DNA of 25,636 nt from CAZDDI01 sp964504195 (GTDB taxonomy: Bacteria > Chloroflexota > Anaerolineae > B4-G1 > SLSP01): assembly GCA_964504195.1 (NCBI GenBank), contig CAZDDI010000062.1, positions 1 through 25,636 of the forward strand. The letters are read 5' to 3'. Position numbers and translations under genes: made by a program. The stretch's first letter is position 1, and each line of letters opens with the position of its first letter. The notes under the pieces are model-generated. The model did no database searches. It was not told where the DNA came from and saw only the letters and a program-made list of their open reading frames with translations. Positions 12,516-21,098 of this stretch are shown here, piece after piece.

Positions 12516-13720
12516 TGTGCTCTGGGTGTCTTTTGTGGTAGCCCTTCCACCAGGGCCGCAAACTGCGCGCCGATGTGCGCCCAATCGTACTTTGCTTCCA
12601 CCAGGGCGCGGGCGTTGTGTACCAGGCGCGCGCGCAAGGCGACATCGCGCAACAAGCGCAGCGTAGCCTCGGCGAAGGCAGCGGGATCGTCCGCGATCAG
12701 CAGATGCTCGCCATCCACACCATCCAGCCCCTCCGCGCCCTTCGAGGTGGCAACCACGGGCGTCCCCAGCGCCATCGCTTCGAGGATTTTGAGCCGCGTG
12801 CCGCCGCCTTGCCGCAGCGGGACGACGCAGACGGCGCTTTGCGCTACGGGCAGGCGAATATCATCCACATAGCCGGTGAGGTGGACGCTCTCATCGAGTT
12901 GCAGGCCGTTCAGGTCTACGCCCTGGGTGGAGCCGGTGATGCTGAGCGTGACTTCTGGCAACGCCTGCCGGATGCGCGGGTAGATTTCCGCGAGGAAGTA
13001 GCGCATGGCGTCGTAGTTGGCGCTGTAGGTGAGCGCGCCGTTGTAGATGAGTGTGTGTGGCCGGGCTTCCGCCAGGCTGGGGCGGTGATGGACGCAATCC
13101 ACGCCGTTAGGGATGACGGCGACCGAACCATGATAACCGGGCAGGTTTTCAAGACAGGCGACTCGATCCTGCTCAGAAACCATCGTGACCAGATCGAAAC
13201 GCTTGAAAAGGCGCGCTTCATGGAGCCGGCCCTTTTGCCAGCTGAGCCAGCAACGCAAACGCTGCACCGGAGATTGCTGTTCTGTGTAGCGTTCCCACGC
13301 CCAGCGCGACATGGCGTTGTGTTCTTCCAGAACGCGCAGCGTGCCCGACGGTGTTTCAAGGGCATAGGTCGCGGTGATTTCGGTGGAAGCAATCACGGCA
13401 TCGAAGGTCTGATGCTGCAACACATCAGCCACCAAAGAGCGCATCGCTGGAATGGGCCGCGATGCCATCGGACGAAGGGAGAGGAAGGTTCGCAAGGTCG
13501 AGGCGCGGTTGACCTCAAAGGGATTGAGCGGTACGGTCTGAATAACCACACCGAGTTCGCGCAATAACTTCGCTTGCGCCAGCGCAGCCGTATCCCAGGC
13601 GAAGGAGACCAGTGTGACCTCATGCCGCTGCGCCAAGGCTCGCAGGAGGTGATAGACGCGGATTTTGGAGCCGTTATCCGGCGGGAAGGGAAACCAGGTG
13701 GAGAGGAAGAGAATGTTCAT
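12509..13720 (-). CDS. Family 4 glycosyltransferase (GT-B fold), last gene of the glycan operon
   Basis: A retaining GT-B glycosyltransferase of 403 residues, probably adding one sugar to a lipid-linked glycan. Landmarks: N-terminal Rossmann start LFLSTWFPFPPDNGSK (4-19), the linker strand IPNGVD (203-208), and the nucleotide-sugar region GGGTRLKILEAMALG (305-319) with Glu314; the first Glu of the usual EX7E pair is replaced by Gly. This pattern resembles the PEP-CTERM-associated glycosyltransferase group, but that is only a resemblance. ATG 13720 overlaps the upstream stop as ATGA. The last nine residues (PQKTPRAHR) and stop lie in a degenerate CACAAAGGA-type repeat and the composite element at 12355-12515. 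Confidence 0.88.
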   Translation of the reverse strand: MNILFLSTWFPFPPDNGSKIRVYHLLRALAQRHEVTLVSFAWDTAALAQAKLLRELGVVIQTVPLNPFEVNRASTLRTFLSLRPMASRPIPAMRSLVADVLQHQTFDAVIASTEITATYALETPSGTLRVLEEHNAMSRWAWERYTEQQSPVQRLRCWLSWQKGRLHEARLFKRFDLVTMVSEQDRVACLENLPGYHGSVAVIPNGVDCVHHRPSLAEARPHTLIYNGALTYSANYDAMRYFLAEIYPRIRQALPEVTLSITGSTQGVDLNGLQLDESVHLTGYVDDIRLPVAQSAVCVVPLRQGGGTRLKILEAMALGTPVVATSKGAEGLDGVDGEHLLIADDPAAFAEATLRLLRDVALRARLVHNARALVEAKYDWAHIGAQFAALVEGLPQKTPRAHR

Positions 13721-14979
13721 ATTCTCTTTTGTTCCAAGATAGCCAGTTCCAATAAGTTTTCCACCCTCTCTACCATGTGTTCAAGAGTGTAATATTCCAA
13801 AACTGTTTTCTGCCCCTGAGAAGCAATCTGATAACGAAGGTAGGGGTTATCCAGTAACTGCCCGATCTGATGGGCCAAACCAGAGCAGTCCTCGGCTGCG
13901 AAAGTCAGTCCGTTTATACCATCTTGTAGCAATTCGCCCGTGCCACCTGTTAGTGTGCCCACAACTGCCAACCCCGCTGCCATGGCCTCGAGCACTACCC
14001 GGGCAAAGGCCTCCGGGAAAGTTGCCGTAAGCAGAAGAACATGACATTGGTGCATTAGCTCAGGCATCTGACTCCGCGGTATCCAACCTATAAATGTAAC
14101 TCTATCTTCGAGGTGATACTTCGTCACAAGATCTTGTAAATATTCCATATAGTCCGCAGGCCCATCACCCGCAACAATCAATCGGAAATCGTGGTGAGTA
14201 TATTGCTGCGAAAGCTGAAATGCAGCCTCAATGGCAACATGTACACCTTTATCTGGGCTAACACGTCCTGCAACAAGCAGGCTGATAGGCCGGTTTGTTG
14301 TACCAGGCTGGGGAATTTCACGGTAAAAATCATCTACCTCAACACCGTTGGGGATGATTTGAGTATGAACAGGCAATGTGCCTTCTGATAAACCTCTATT
14401 GCGCATATAAGCACTCACCACACCAACTTGCTGCATCCTTGGATGCACAGGCTTGCCCTCTCGCTGCATTTGTGCTATTGCAATCCATCTCAAAACACGT
14501 TTGAAGATCTCCAAAGAAACTCGTTTACCAGGTTGCTGATCCCAATAATGCCAGAATGAATCCGGTTGTGCCGGAGAGTAATGCGCTAACCAGTAGGCAA
14601 CTGCGACCCCTGGGTAATCTTCAGTATCCATTGCCAACTCATAAGGTAGCCCTTCAAGGTTCCAGATGAACACCACGTCGGGATGAAATTGCTCGATCGC
14701 TTTATGTAAGACACGCCGATTATATGCTTCAACCTTGCGACGTGTGAGAAAAAACTGGAGGGCTGGATTCATCCACGAGCTATAATCTGGCTGAATCTTC
14801 AGTAACCGATAAACGTTGGGATCCTTATTAATTCTATTATGATCCAGACCGCGGTTACTAGCCAGTACTGCTGTCGTATGCCCCCGCTGAGTTAATCTAT
14901 GCACCACATCCTGGCAGAGTTGTTCATACCCCCCGACTTCGTAGGGAGGGTAATAGTTGGAGACAAACAGGATTCTCAT
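13717..14979 (-). CDS. Family 4 glycosyltransferase
   Basis: This protein of 420 residues has a GT-B fold. It starts RILFVSNYYPPYEVGG (2-17), the donor-domain entry is IIPNGVEVDDF (208-218), AGRVSPDKG lies at 237-245 and the EX7E pair is Glu323/Glu331 in PEAFARVVLEAMAAG. All typical catalytic elements are present. ATG 14979 is chosen because it overlaps the upstream gene's TGA (ATGA) and starts the conserved first strand; the seven upstream codons of the open frame are inside the neighbour. Base composition is more AT-rich than the neighbour below it (12509-13720). It resembles the next gene upstream in its first 45 residues and domain plan, so the two are probably diverged duplicates. Confidence 0.9.
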   Translation of the reverse strand: MRILFVSNYYPPYEVGGYEQLCQDVVHRLTQRGHTTAVLASNRGLDHNRINKDPNVYRLLKIQPDYSSWMNPALQFFLTRRKVEAYNRRVLHKAIEQFHPDVVFIWNLEGLPYELAMDTEDYPGVAVAYWLAHYSPAQPDSFWHYWDQQPGKRVSLEIFKRVLRWIAIAQMQREGKPVHPRMQQVGVVSAYMRNRGLSEGTLPVHTQIIPNGVEVDDFYREIPQPGTTNRPISLLVAGRVSPDKGVHVAIEAAFQLSQQYTHHDFRLIVAGDGPADYMEYLQDLVTKYHLEDRVTFIGWIPRSQMPELMHQCHVLLLTATFPEAFARVVLEAMAAGLAVVGTLTGGTGELLQDGINGLTFAAEDCSGLAHQIGQLLDNPYLRYQIASQGQKTVLEYYTLEHMVERVENLLELAILEQKRI

Positions 14980-16211
14980 GCCGCTACTTCCTCCATCCAC
15001 GCTTCCATCTCATCTACCATGCGCTCCAATGTAAAACGCTCCAGCACGGTCTTACGCCCCGCTTCTGCCAGTCGGCGCAAAAGCGCTGAGTCTTGCTGAA
15101 GACGCATAATGCATTCTGCAAGTCGCTCAGCATCATCGGGGGGATAGACCAGGGCATTGATGCCATCCTCAAGCATTTCCTGCTGTCCCCCAACTGGTGT
15201 CCCGATGACCGCCAGCCCCGCCGCCATAGCCTCCATCACGGTACGGGCAATGGGTTCTTCGTAGGTCGAAGTAAACAAAAAGACATCATGTTCAGCCAAA
15301 ATGCTAGCGATTTGCTCGCGTGGCACACGGCCATGGAAGGTAACATGTTGCTGCAAATCCAGAGTAGCTACACGCTGGTGAAGCTGCGCCTCATAATCAG
15401 GATGACCGCCGCCCACCAGCGTAAGGTGAATCCCTTCGAGCGCGTCACGCTGATGCAATATGCCTAGCGCTTCAATCGCCGTGTGAACGCCTTTGTGCGC
15501 CACCAACCCACCCGTGTAGACTAAACGCAACCCGTTAGCGTGCGATGAGCGTGTTTTGGCTACCTTCAAGAAAGGGACCGGATCAATACCGTTATAAATA
15601 ACACATGCCCCATGCGGCAAAGCACCTGCTTTGACAAGCTTGTCGCGTACATAATGACTTACACAAGCGACATGTTCCAAGTCCAAAGGATAAGCATTGC
15701 GTTCGCGCGCCAGTCTCCGCAGCGCCAGCCAGCGCGCAGGCGACATAACAATTCGCGCCCAAAGATGACGCGCCGGTTGCTGCCAATAAGACTTATGTGA
15801 GTTGGGTTGCATGGGCCAGTAGCCTGCCACTGCATACGCCACCCGTCCCGGCAACCACTGCTCGGCCCAATACGCCACTTGTGTCGAAAGATTCCATAGA
15901 CCCCAGATGAAGATTATATCCGGCTTGAAGGTTTCAATCGCATAACGTAAGGCGCGCCAGTTGGCCTTTTCGCGCGCAGGGCGACGCAGGAAGAAATCCA
16001 GTGGACGGTAATAGTGAACATCCGCTTCCAGGTGCAACACGCGGGCGATCCCTTCTTCCTGGGGTGCTGGCTTCTGCACGCCGTAGGAACTGGTAAGAAC
16101 ATGGCAAACGTGTCCCCGTGCGCGCAGGCGATCCACGGTTTCCTTACAACGTATCTCCATACCGCCTAGGTCATGAGGTGGATAGAGGTTGGAGATAAAG
16201 AGAATGCGCAT
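14976..16211 (-). CDS. Family 4 glycosyltransferase
   Basis: This protein of 411 residues has a GT-B fold. It begins RILFISNLYPPHDLGGME (2-19). Other landmarks are VIYNGIDPVPF (204-214), TGGLVAHKGVH (233-243) and the EX7E pair Glu319/Glu327 in EEPIARTVMEAMAAG. ATG 16211 follows the upstream TGA directly with no gap (TGAATG), so translation is probably coupled. The protein is related to the following gene product through the same opening motif and the same central FIWxL segment (101-105), which supports a tandem duplication. Sugar donor and acceptor are unknown. No signal peptide; a peripheral cytoplasmic-membrane enzyme is expected. Confidence 0.9.
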   Translation of the reverse strand: MRILFISNLYPPHDLGGMEIRCKETVDRLRARGHVCHVLTSSYGVQKPAPQEEGIARVLHLEADVHYYRPLDFFLRRPAREKANWRALRYAIETFKPDIIFIWGLWNLSTQVAYWAEQWLPGRVAYAVAGYWPMQPNSHKSYWQQPARHLWARIVMSPARWLALRRLARERNAYPLDLEHVACVSHYVRDKLVKAGALPHGACVIYNGIDPVPFLKVAKTRSSHANGLRLVYTGGLVAHKGVHTAIEALGILHQRDALEGIHLTLVGGGHPDYEAQLHQRVATLDLQQHVTFHGRVPREQIASILAEHDVFLFTSTYEEPIARTVMEAMAAGLAVIGTPVGGQQEMLEDGINALVYPPDDAERLAECIMRLQQDSALLRRLAEAGRKTVLERFTLERMVDEMEAWMEEVAA

Positions 16212-17426
16212 TCAGATCTCGCTTTCCTGTGCCGGCTTGAGTTTTCGTATCCAACCGATGAGACGCTTGCCAGCACAAAGTTTGAGCAGTCGTCGAGCGA
16301 CACCCAGTTGGCGCAGCAAGCACGGATTGGCGCGCAGCGTTCGCGCCATGTATCTGCGCGCTTGTGACCACTGCCCAGCCTGGTCGCTGAGCATCGCTAG
16401 AGCGAGATAGGCATTGCCATAAGCGACGTTCTTCAATGCTTGCACTGGCACATCGGCAGTGGAAAACAAATGCGCCATGAGTTGCAGTATCTCAGTGCCA
16501 TTGCTTTCGATATCCAGCGATTCGGCCTCTCCCCGATAACCCTTGGGTTGGTCGCCACAAGTTAATTCATAGAAGGTATCTAAACGCTGCAACAGGTCTG
16601 GCCAAAGGGCAATGCCGTGTGCCAACAATTGCCAACCTTCCTCTACTTGACCTTGTTGGATGTAGCCGTTCGCACCAGAGCGAAAGGCAAAGCCGTAAGC
16701 GTGGCGCTTTTCTTCAGACCACTCATCTGAATCGCCTTCCAGTGGGCCAAAGTGCTTGGTGAGCACGGCAATGCGATTGGCGTGCATCCGCGCCGCATCG
16801 GTAGACATACTGCCCGCGTAGACACGGTAAAACACCAAAGGTTCAGCTATTCCTTGCAGCGAGTATCGTGCTGAAATGCGCAACCAGAGATCCCAATCTT
16901 CAAGGCTGGTCAATTGTTCATCAAACATGCCAGCTTCTACTATTGTGGCTCGCCGTACTAGCACTGCGTGAACGGGGAAAAACCCGCCCTCAAGAATGTG
17001 TTTACGAAATGCCGTGCCTGCTAACGCTTGTCCCCCTACTCTGGGTAGGATATTTCTCGTCTCATCCACAAAATGGTTGCGAGTGTAAACGCCTGCCAGG
17101 TCAGTATCTGCGCAAAGCACAGCGAGACAGGTCTCAAAAAACGTCGGTGTCAGCAGGTCATCGGCATCAAGAAACGTCAGATATTCTCCCTCCGCCGCAC
17201 GAATGGCAGTGTTGCGCGCGCCACTCAGCCCACGATTCTCCTGGTAGATATACCGGATGCGCGTATCGGTGAACCGCGCGGCGACCTCGCGGGTGTTGTC
17301 CGTTGAACCGTCATCCACGATGATGGCTTCCCAATCTGTATAGGTCTGCGCCAGCACGCTGTTGATGGCATCCGGCAGGTAGTGGGCGTGGTTGTAGCAG
17401 GGGATGATGACGCTAATTGTGGGCAT
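16212..17426 (-). CDS. Family 2 glycosyltransferase with helical C-terminal extension
   Basis: This protein has 404 residues. The GT-A domain occupies about the first 230: ISVIIPCYN (4-12), IIVDDGSTD (35-43) and the metal-binding DADD (87-90), followed by the TSLEDWDLWLRI acceptor-site segment. The remaining ~170 residues are helix-rich and of unknown function, possibly a TPR-like or oligomerisation tail. ATG 17426 is preceded by GAGGT six bases upstream; the alternative Met four codons earlier has no such site. The stop touches the next gene's ATG. It shares domain plan and N-terminal sequence with the GT2 at 18889-20124, suggesting duplication on either side of the beta-propeller gene. Confidence 0.9.
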   Translation of the reverse strand: MPTISVIIPCYNHAHYLPDAINSVLAQTYTDWEAIIVDDGSTDNTREVAARFTDTRIRYIYQENRGLSGARNTAIRAAEGEYLTFLDADDLLTPTFFETCLAVLCADTDLAGVYTRNHFVDETRNILPRVGGQALAGTAFRKHILEGGFFPVHAVLVRRATIVEAGMFDEQLTSLEDWDLWLRISARYSLQGIAEPLVFYRVYAGSMSTDAARMHANRIAVLTKHFGPLEGDSDEWSEEKRHAYGFAFRSGANGYIQQGQVEEGWQLLAHGIALWPDLLQRLDTFYELTCGDQPKGYRGEAESLDIESNGTEILQLMAHLFSTADVPVQALKNVAYGNAYLALAMLSDQAGQWSQARRYMARTLRANPCLLRQLGVARRLLKLCAGKRLIGWIRKLKPAQESEI

Positions 17427-17459
17427 GGTATACCTCATAATTCCTGGTATCCAGAAAAA

Positions 17460-18896
17460 TCAGTGACGATGTAACAGAAAGACCAGCGCTATCAGCAAAA
17501 GAGATGCTCCAGTTCCCACCAACACCGGTGTGATGGTAGTACACATTGCTGTCCCCTTATCCTCAGTAAGAGAAACTATATTCGCCATATCAAAATTGGA
17601 GCTAACCAGTATCTCTTCATCACTAGGGGTTGGAGAAAGTGGGGGATCTTCTTGGAAAAGAGATTCCAACACAGAGCGGGGAATTGGTTGCCGTGGAATC
17701 GGGGGGACTGCAACAGTGCGTGTAGAATACCATACCCTATTATCTCCTGTTCTGTCGTAATATGTGACATGCAATTGATTTCCTTGGCAAATGGCAATAG
17801 CTTGCCCATGTGGATCAATGGAGCGATTGTCAATCCGTTCTGGAGTACCCCAGGCCTGTCTATCCCAGCCTACCGAATACACACCTCCCCCTGTAGCCAA
17901 TACAACATGGATGGTCCCCGCACTATCTTTAACCAGGGCATTGGGGCCACCAAATGCAGCACCCAGAGGCATTATTTCTACAGGCGCGCTCCACGTCTCG
18001 CCACCATCCCTCGACCATTGATGCATACGACGTGGATCATGCCAGGTCAGATGTATCTCATTGTCATTGAAAACATAAGGCCTGATGGTAGATACACCCT
18101 GAAAAGTAGAGCCTAATACCTGTATTTGCTCATAGTTCCAGTTCTGACCACTGTCCGTAGCACGCAAGTAACCTACTTCGGAATAAACTCCATAATCTTG
18201 CGAGCGCAAAGTTACCCCAACGTGGCGGTTGCCTTGCGTGTCAACCGCAATCGCCGCAGAAATCGTCGAGGGCAACTGCGATATTGTTTGGAAAATAGAA
18301 ATCGGTTGGGACCAGGTCATCCCATCAGATTCTGAATACAAATAATAAATCACATTTTCTCTACCATCATTGTTTGAAATGCCATAGACTACATGCACTA
18401 CCCCGAAAGCGTCAACAAAAATATTGGCACTGTCCGTACTAACAGATAACAAAGATGGGGTGTTCCAGGCGCGCGGATCCATCGCAAATTCCAATGGTAC
18501 CTGACTATAATAAACGTCGCCACCAATGTAACGATTCTGCCAGATTACATGGATTGTATCTGTTTTATTCGAAATATCAGCCGATAACCTGATGAGCGCA
18601 CGGTCTGCCATTGCCACTACATCTTGAGGGATAGACCAATCCCCCATTGTATCACTCTGATAATACAAAGCGGAACCCATTTCTGACATGTTCGACCAGA
18701 GAAGATGCGTATTCTGGTATTGGTCACATAGTAGCACCCCAAAAGCTCCAGTATCAACGTCGGAGAGACTTACTATATCGTGAGGTTCACTCCAAGGTGT
18801 AATGGAATCTTGAGCAGATGCATAAGGCGTTGCCAGCGGGCATATAATCAATACCAATAGAGCCACAGATCCCCATAGTGATTTGATGCTAGACAT
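17460..18896 (-). CDS. Secreted, membrane-anchored Asp-box beta-propeller (sialidase-fold) protein
   Basis: This protein has 478 residues. A signal peptide (hydrophobic core about 9-23, likely cleavage after ASA-28) precedes repeated beta-sheet blades with endings such as IHVIWQN, VHVVYG, IHLTWHD and LHVTYYD. Asp-box motifs are visible: SRDGGETW (295-302, canonical), ATDSGQNW (246-253) and SESDGMTW (188-195, degenerate). After about residue 395 comes a Pro/Ser/acidic linker, then a membrane helix at about 459-475 and a short basic tail, so the propeller would face outward. Asp-box propellers bind or cleave glycans or serve as scaffolds; the sialidase arginine triad could not be recognised, so an enzyme role is not claimed. 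The start ATG 18896 overlaps the upstream GT2 stop by eight bases, which ties it to the glycan operon. GAGGT lies upstream. Confidence 0.8.
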   Translation of the reverse strand: MSSIKSLWGSVALLVLIICPLATPYASAQDSITPWSEPHDIVSLSDVDTGAFGVLLCDQYQNTHLLWSNMSEMGSALYYQSDTMGDWSIPQDVVAMADRALIRLSADISNKTDTIHVIWQNRYIGGDVYYSQVPLEFAMDPRAWNTPSLLSVSTDSANIFVDAFGVVHVVYGISNNDGRENVIYYLYSESDGMTWSQPISIFQTISQLPSTISAAIAVDTQGNRHVGVTLRSQDYGVYSEVGYLRATDSGQNWNYEQIQVLGSTFQGVSTIRPYVFNDNEIHLTWHDPRRMHQWSRDGGETWSAPVEIMPLGAAFGGPNALVKDSAGTIHVVLATGGGVYSVGWDRQAWGTPERIDNRSIDPHGQAIAICQGNQLHVTYYDRTGDNRVWYSTRTVAVPPIPRQPIPRSVLESLFQEDPPLSPTPSDEEILVSSNFDMANIVSLTEDKGTAMCTTITPVLVGTGASLLLIALVFLLHRH

Positions 18897-20124
18897 TGTT
18901 ACCTCTGCGAGAGAAAACCCATTGCGATATTTCGTCTTTCAGTTTTTCGCCAATAAACGATTGAGTCAAAATAGACAGCAGACCACGATTATGCCACCAT
19001 GTAAAATCAAGCCACAGAGCATGTAGAAAAAATGGGCGAGCGACTTGTGGCCCTAAGTGTTCATAGGCAATGAATCCCAGTGTAGCATTAATGTGCGCCA
19101 TTACCTTCCGTTCGAACCTAGATGATCGTACTCCAACTTTATGTAACTGTGCGAGAACCCTTTTGCCATACTCAATCCCATGGGTAAGGCCCTGCGGCAA
19201 TATATTCTCAGCAAACATTACAGATTGGTTGACAATCAATGGAGTGAATACTACTTCATCTGTCAACAAGCTACTGTCCAACGTATAAGCAACTCGTAGA
19301 TGTTCAAAGGCAGTATCAGGGGCGTCTACAGCCATATCGGCCACAAAAGCTTGTAAATAATAAGTACCTTTGATGTATCTCTGTTGCTCTGGCGTAATCA
19401 TACAAGGATAAGTCTTGAAGGCTTTTTCCAGAATGCGCAAATGATCAGCTAGACGTTGTCCATTTTTCTGCAAACTAGGATAATAGCATTGTGTTCCAGA
19501 GTGGCGACGAATTAGGGCTAACGGTTCAGGTAAAGCCACAATCCGGGAATTTCCAGCGACTCTAATCCAGAAATCCCAATCTTCCCCAAAACGTATTTGA
19601 GGGTCAAATCCCCCTACCCTTTGTACTATAGCTCCATGTAATACAACGGTACTGGGACCAGAGACGTGGTTGCGAGATAGCAACATCTCAAGCGAGATAT
19701 CGTTATTCTCAGAGCATGATTCCACAGAATCTGCTCGGAATTTTTGATCTTTTTCATCTACTAACCAAATTGCGCAACAGACCATTCCAACATCAGTCGC
19801 CTTCTGTAAAAAAGCAATTTGCTTTTCTAGTTTTTCCGGCAACCACAAATCATCCGAGTCCAAAAAGGCGATATACTCCCCCCGCGCTAACTCAATGCCG
19901 CGATTCCGCGCCACCGACTCTCCCTGGTTCTCCTGCCACTCGTAGTGGATACGATCCCCGTAGCGCGATTGCAGCGCCTCGCCGGTGCCATCGGTGGAGC
20001 CATCGTCAATCACGATAATCTCGTAATCCGTATAAGTCTGCGCCAGGACACTATCTATCGTCTCCTGGACATACTCCCGGCGGTTGTAGGTGGGGATGAT
20101 GACAGAGACCTTTGGAGATATCAT
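18889..20124 (-). CDS. Family 2 glycosyltransferase with variable C-terminal half
   Basis: This protein has 411 residues. The GT-A motifs are VSVIIPTYN (6-14), IVIDDGSTD (37-45), DSDD (89-92) and FGEDWDFWIRVAG further on. Beyond about residue 230 the protein is helical and has no recognised domain. The first ~90 codons are GC-rich like the left part of the window, while the rest is clearly AT-rich; the change occurs near 19860, close to the metal-binding motif. ATG 20124 overlaps the upstream methyltransferase stop as ATGA. The N-terminal DNA resembles that of the GT2 at 16212-17426. Donor and acceptor are unknown. Confidence 0.9.
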   Translation of the reverse strand: MISPKVSVIIPTYNRREYVQETIDSVLAQTYTDYEIIVIDDGSTDGTGEALQSRYGDRIHYEWQENQGESVARNRGIELARGEYIAFLDSDDLWLPEKLEKQIAFLQKATDVGMVCCAIWLVDEKDQKFRADSVESCSENNDISLEMLLSRNHVSGPSTVVLHGAIVQRVGGFDPQIRFGEDWDFWIRVAGNSRIVALPEPLALIRRHSGTQCYYPSLQKNGQRLADHLRILEKAFKTYPCMITPEQQRYIKGTYYLQAFVADMAVDAPDTAFEHLRVAYTLDSSLLTDEVVFTPLIVNQSVMFAENILPQGLTHGIEYGKRVLAQLHKVGVRSSRFERKVMAHINATLGFIAYEHLGPQVARPFFLHALWLDFTWWHNRGLLSILTQSFIGEKLKDEISQWVFSRRGNNV

Positions 20125-21083
20125 TCCAATAATCCAATCTTTCTCAAGAACACGCAGATCCCTTGCGCAACCAGGTCAATTGGAGTCAGATCTCGACCTC
20201 GAAATGCTTGAGGGAAATGCTGAACCAAATCCAGATGCGCGGAATCATGAGTCACGGTTTCGCTAAGAATCTTGAAACACGAACTACGCCACAACTCTTG
20301 GAACTCTCTTAACTTCCACTTATTGAGATGCTGTAATTCAATCATCTCCCGTCCCAAATCGTAAATACCCAATTCCCTAACCTTCTGTTCAATGAATCCA
20401 TGTGAGAACAAATACTGTGGATATGGCATACGAAGTGCGCGATATGCATGAAGCCCCCATGGAGAGCAATAGAGCGGGCCAAAATCCAGAATGACCGTGG
20501 CCTGGTGGCGGGCGAGCCTCTCGATACTATGGAAAGCACTCAACGGATCTGTAAAATGCTCCATAGCATTGTAGGAATAAATAAGATCGAAGGAAGCATC
20601 ATCCAAGGGCATCTCATCACAAACATCACAGGAAATAAAAGGCAGTGACTTAGCCCTTTGATTACGCCAATCCTCAACATCGCATAACGTGACATCATGG
20701 CCATAATCAGCGAGCAGCTTACCGGTCATGCCATCACCGGCAGCTACTTCCAGCACCCTCTTACCAGGCTCACGAAGCTCTGGAATCGCCAAGATAACAG
20801 CAGCCCGCTTGGCAGCTCGTTCCCAAGTTTTGTAAACATCATAGCCATAGGGCAAACGAGGAGAATAAGCCGCCTGTAGTTTCTCAAACAGTTCCTCTGA
20901 ATCATAATAGCTACTGGGTCGTGGGTCTGAAAGGATCGGCTCAATACTCTTTATCTGCCGCGCCAGCTTGCGCTCCACAATTACCTTACGAATTTGATAG
21001 AGTCGCCATTCCAGAGCCGCACACAGTCTTTCGGCAGTCAACCCATGCAATTGCCCATCTACCACATGTTCACTCATAAGCAC
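20121..21083 (-). CDS. SAM-dependent class I methyltransferase
   Basis: This protein of up to 320 residues has SAM motif I at 110-118 (VLEVAAGDG), an acidic strand end TLCDVEDW (132-139), and the post-motif segment FDLIYSYNAMEHF (165-177), giving a clear Rossmann methyltransferase core. The first ~85 residues are helical. In this setting O-methylation of a sugar on the surface glycan is the likely task, by context only. The start is ambiguous: GTG 21083 has GGAAG about four bases upstream, ATG 21077 is two codons later. The stop overlaps the GT2 start as ATGA. Confidence 0.85.
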   Translation of the reverse strand: MLMSEHVVDGQLHGLTAERLCAALEWRLYQIRKVIVERKLARQIKSIEPILSDPRPSSYYDSEELFEKLQAAYSPRLPYGYDVYKTWERAAKRAAVILAIPELREPGKRVLEVAAGDGMTGKLLADYGHDVTLCDVEDWRNQRAKSLPFISCDVCDEMPLDDASFDLIYSYNAMEHFTDPLSAFHSIERLARHQATVILDFGPLYCSPWGLHAYRALRMPYPQYLFSHGFIEQKVRELGIYDLGREMIELQHLNKWKLREFQELWRSSCFKILSETVTHDSAHLDLVQHFPQAFRGRDLTPIDLVAQGICVFLRKIGLLE

Positions 21084-21098
21084 ATTTCTTCCGAGTAG

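Noticed and set aside
12575..13567. Plus-strand 330-residue open frame
   Set aside because: Long only because the GT4 gene opposite is GC-rich; no motif, and the minus strand has a complete GT-B pattern.
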